From Megalobrama amblycephala (Eukaryota > Chordata > Actinopteri > Cypriniformes > Xenocyprididae): a stretch of DNA of 64,000 bases. Position 1 is the first letter of the stretch, and each line of letters opens with the position of its first letter. The DNA is taken from NCBI RefSeq assembly GCF_018812025.1, contig NC_063054.1, forward strand, positions 9,103,582-9,167,581. Direction: 5' to 3'. Of this stretch, positions 60,092-64,000 are shown piece by piece. Below the pieces are notes generated by a model. It saw nothing but the letters and a program-made list of their open reading frames with translations, was not told the origin of the DNA and did no database searches. The translations under genes and the position numbers were made by a program.

Positions 60092-62589
60092 AAAGGTGTG
60101 GTCACATTAATTTCAGCAAAAAAAGAAAAAGAAAAAAGGGTCCACTGTCAATAGCAAAGAAATGCATGAAGCACTGCTCACACTGAAGTCACTTTAATAC
60201 CAACTAGCTTTCTGTTGGTCAACGCAACAAATTTGTGACCAACTTAATTATGAATGAAATCTGCATGGGGAACTTTTTCACCCTTACACCCAACCAGTGT
60301 CATCAATTCACCAAAAGCCGAGGTTTGGCAGACTCTGATGACGTCATCCAATCTTACTCCCTCGAACAGTCCCCCTTAAAATACAATGTGTGTGTGTGGT
60401 GCGTCCAAAAATTAATCTCATATAGCTCTGATTGTACGTTTTACGATGTAGGAACACACTTATGAAAAACAAAAACTTTTAATTTAAAATTAAAAAAATA
60501 CAATATAACCAGTAGATGGCATCAGAGGAGCACTTATTGGCAAATTTTTTTTTAGACATCATCACATCACTATTATAAAATTTAAAAATCATTTTTTTGT
60601 CACTTTTGTACTGAGGTATGTAGGAAAAGCCAACAAAACCTTTTCTTTAAACTGCAAATGAAATTACATAGAAAGCGAGTAAAGAACGCTTCCTTTATAA
60701 TCACTGAAGCTGTCAGTCAGTTCAGCACAAACAACGAGTGTGAAAACTCCTGTTTTAAACAATAAATCTGAATAAACTTCACAATCAATCTTTTATTTAC
60801 AGTGTTTCTCTGCTTTGTTGATTATAATAAGAGGATTTGTGTACATGTAGAAATTAGTAACGTAGTAGTAGTTTTGAGAGATACTGAGTTGATTCTCACT
60901 ACCGGTAACTTAAACGCCTCTGATTGGTCATTGTTTTTAACAGAAATGCTTGTGATTGGCTAATACTCAAATAAAGCGCAAATAACACAAATAACACAAA
61001 TATAATAACCATAGACTGTAAAAAAAATATAGACATAGTGTCCGTGACGTCACCCGAAGATTTCTGAATAGCATTTTTGAAGCGAAAATGAGGCGCTGCC
61101 ATCTTAGCAGCACGTTACCGCACGTCACTCCTGGATAACTGAAAATGGGCAAAGAGGCAGGACGTGTTTGAAACTAAGGTGCCTGGTTGTTGAAACCACA
61201 CCCACCTAGCGTGACGTGATCATGTTAGCAGGCAAAGGAGCTATCTATCTATCTTAGATACTATCTAAAATATTAATATTCTAATGATATAACTTGTAAT
61301 CTTTATTAGTTAATAAATTTAAGTTATATCATTAGAAAGTTCTAAAGGTTTACTGTCAATCTATTCTACGGTGTCTTTTTTACGATATAGATGCTTCAGC
61401 ACCAGTAATTGTAATTTGTGTCAGGTGTGCACATGACAACAAGAAAAATCAAACGGGACTTCATACCATTGTAATGAAATAGCAATAGCGAGATGAATCC
61501 AGTCCATAGCACTTGGATAAAATGTCCATGAGTGTCCATTGAAAAACAAAAAACAGTACTTTTTGTTCACAAAAGCGTTCAATCCATGAAATATTGATAT
61601 ATTATCCATTGTTTGCATCACATTTCTTCTGAATGATCAGCTCTCCATCATCGTTCTTCAAGAAGTTATGCAACCTGAGCAGCGTTTATGTTGTAAAACT
61701 GTATATTATCGTATATATCTAACAAACAATTGAGCCTGCGTCCAAAGTATAATTTTTCACATTGCAGCAGTTTTAATTATAATATCCAAGCAGTGCTATT
61801 GGAGTTTTATATCCTCCCACCATTGTCATTGTAGTAAATCTCACTAACAAAACTTCTAGCCAATGCCACGATCCAACGACGTGTGTTCTGTTTATCTGTT
61901 CAGAGTCTCGACCATTAACGCAGCAAGCCATATTATTTTATAATTGTATAAAATAATCCCGAAAAAAAGCACAAACAGGGCAGAGATGCCAAGTTCAGCG
62001 GCTGGAATTAGCTGAGGTGACGGCTCACAGAATGCAGCGCAATTCACCTGTCACTCAAGTGACCACGCCCTTAATTATGCAGTTAGGGTTATAAAAAAAA
62101 TTCACCCCCCACAGTTGTCATGAAGGCCAAAATTAGCAATATAAACCAAAACCACAATTTGTACCAGCTGTAAACATGTTTTTTTCTGCTGTAAAGTTGG
62201 CCATTTTAACATGGGGTCAATGAGATTCTGCTCTCTTTTGGAGCCTGTCCCTAGCGGCCAATTGATGAATTGCAGTTTAAGTCACTTCTGTATTGGCTTC
62301 AAGAGAAACTGGGGGAGGTTACCGCTTGATAATAACCCAATCGCTTTAATTTACCTGCTTTTCTCTTTTAATAAAAAATGACAAATTATATGTTACACAG
62401 TAATATAACTCTGTTAATCCTGCAATAAAAATATATTACTTTGCGTTGACCTGACCAGGCTGCCAAGATATGGCAGCCACCACACCCTGGCATACCCAAT
62501 TGATGCCATTGTGCCCAACTCCTGATCACACAGATTCCTATGGGAATGACGGGATTTCACCAAACAACAGTAAATGCGACCACACCTTG
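60092..62589. mobile_element. Element with AAAGGTGTGGTCACATT ends, host of another repeat
   Basis: Left AAAGGTGTGGTCACATTAAT, right on the other strand AAGGTGTGGTCGCATTTAC. The inner right part (GGATTTCACCAAACAACAG and neighbours) and the left part are not clearly coding. A CCATAGACTGTAAAAAAA repeat starts inside at about 61009. Confidence 0.6.
61009..62310. repeat. CCATAGACTGTAAAAAAA-family repeat
   Basis: Starts CCATAGACTGTAAAAAAAAT with GTGTCCGTGACGTCACCC, and ends near CACTTCTGTATTGGCTTCAA. The start is shared with 26050. The right boundary is approximate. Confidence 0.5.
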
Positions 62590-62819
62590 ATACTGGGAAA
62601 AAGATGTCCATTAGCTTTCCTATCTATCTAAATGACAAGTTTAATCCTTGTTCAGTGTCTGCACTAGTAGTTATGAGCGATACAAATATCTTTGTACACG
62701 TTTAAACTAAAGTTGCGGGTATCCATGAACTCAAAGGCTTATCAACTCGGCCATCTATTGTTGTTACCATCTACAGTAGTTTGTTGTTCCACCTCTTCAG
62801 TTTCTTTTTCGAATGTGCC

Positions 62820-63560
62820 CTTACGTAACAAAAATATATGGGAATATACTGCAAAATATAATGCGATCTATTACATACATTTCCATATGGGAAACTAGTG
62901 CTTCAATTTTTCAATATACTGCAATATATGCATTGACCATGTATGACTATATATTGATAAATATAAAAATATTTAGAAATGAAGACAAAAATAGCATTGC
63001 ATGTAATATTCCTTTATTGTGTACACATATTGAACATACATGTTGCCATATAAATGTGAATGTAAATAAACTGTATACACACATTCACGGAATGAGTTAA
63101 CAGATTTTTAGTTCCCAGCATGCTTTGCTTCTGACTGTGATAGTCTCTTTGCTAAATACTTTAGTACATGCAGGTGTGCTTGTGCTATTTTTAACTAGCT
63201 ATGAAAATATGGTACATATATAATGTAAATAATTATGAAATATCAGAAATATATGACATTATATATTTCTATATATGTGTGTATATACTGCATGAGTAAA
63301 TATATGTCCAATATATTTATACCAATGCAGTACTATATCTTATCACATGTACATCTATATGTTATGAAGTGTATTACTGAATATGAAATTACATACAATA
63401 AATATATTGTCAAATATTTTTCAATATATGAAAGCGGCAATTCCTATTATTCAATATATATTGTAATATATTTACACAATATATTAATCTGTATATTTTC
63501 TAATATACCGTTAAATCATTGAATATATTGATCATTCATATATTAGGAAATATATTTTCT
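62820..63560. repeat. AT-rich stretch of degenerate AATATACTGCAATATAT-like units
   Basis: Motifs such as AATATACTGCAAAATATA and CAATATACTGCAATATAT recur with variation for about 700 bp. The open frames here (rich in Ile, Tyr, Met and Ser) have no protein character. Confidence 0.55.
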
Positions 63561-64000
63561 TTGTGTAAAGGTGAAACAGTGAATCCTTTTGGACAAACTA
63601 ATTACCGTACACATAAAAAAACTGATGTATACTTTGGGCTTAACTGGTGCTTTATGCATTTTATACAACAAAAAATGATTTATGATCAATGTAAAATTGC
63701 TTCCAGCATGATTTTTTATTCACACACCCCCAAATCCAAAAGTCAGAAAGTGTTCATTTACAACAAACCCCTTAAGTTAAGAAAACAGTTTAGTTATAAT
63801 TATAGGGTATTATCACTATAGGGTTTCTGAACCTAAAGGTTTTGCTGCAACCGGCTACAGAGTTTCCCACTGGTAATTATGGCATTGTGGTGACGTTCAT
63901 ATTCATTTGTCTCATAAAAACGATCATTCTGGCTTGACGTGATGGCAGCATGTGATTGTTAAATAACTATTTAAGATCCGCTAGTTCTGCTATCCTTCCC

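Larger units (their letters stand above)
59666..64000. other. dnm3 last intron, to window edge
   Basis: No terminal dynamin exon (expected to encode a short basic proline-rich tail) was found. The interval holds the element at 60092-62589 and an AT-rich stretch. Confidence 0.6.

Noticed and set aside
62820..63822. Tyr/Ile/Met-rich open frames near the right edge
   Set aside because: The sequence is AT-rich with repeated ATATAT motifs; the frames are open because stop codons happen to be out of phase.
59666..64000. Final dnm3 exon (basic proline-rich tail)
   Set aside because: No stretch with a good acceptor followed by the expected SRRPPP-like codons was found. The end of the gene is probably beyond the window.

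Overview
The window is vertebrate, almost certainly teleost and probably cyprinid, genomic DNA. It has multi-exon genes with GT-AG introns, conserved coding blocks in AT-rich sequence, and introns packed with short inverted-repeat DNA transposons of fish type. No prokaryotic features are present. The cyprinid assignment is inferred from the repeat families and was not tested by a search.

Two protein genes lie head-to-tail on the + strand. The first is the 3' part of mettl13/eef1aknmt, the dual methyltransferase of eEF1A: six exons from 2011 to 7595, about 400 C-terminal codons. The second is a dynamin that starts at 9857 and fills the rest of the window: 19 core exons plus a 30-nt microexon, 9857-59665, 822 codons. 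The GTPase, middle/stalk, PH, GED and first part of the proline-rich domain are readable. The final coding exon was not found and probably lies past the right edge. The mettl13 neighbour, the microexon and the antisense mir-199/mir-214 pair all identify the dynamin as dnm3; I cannot tell a from b paralog.

The most informative non-coding feature is in the intron between dnm3 exons 14 and 15. On the minus strand it carries a mir-199 hairpin (mature arms 35588-35610 and 35550-35571) and, 2.1 kb downstream on that strand, a mir-214 hairpin (33461-33481 and 33500-33521). This is the teleost equivalent of the mammalian DNM3OS locus. The mir-214 hairpin also preserves on the sense strand the sequence known in humans as miR-3120, so one hairpin could give miRNAs from both strands. 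A CArG/TATA-like box lies about 460 bp upstream of mir-199 on the minus strand and is a candidate promoter element.

The remaining introns are a mosaic of nested transposable elements. They include a decayed Tc1-type transposon (10604-11807), at least eight elements whose inverted ends begin with TTAA, two hAT-like non-autonomous elements with perfect 8-bp target duplications (45733-47236 and 52246-53421), fold-back elements built of short self-complementary units (37076-37458, 50236-50734, 52602-53045), and a minus-strand LTR-type element of 1.77 kb with a perfect 5-bp target duplication and a single gag-like/proline-rich reading frame (54726-56497). Several are inserted inside one another, giving a relative order of insertion.

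No CRISPR array, rRNA or tRNA gene was seen, and no clearly new biological system. The items most worth checking are the bidirectional miRNA locus and its candidate promoter, the GC-AG intron after the first PH-domain exon, the stop codon that appears if the last intron is retained, and the short LTR element with an open gag-like frame.
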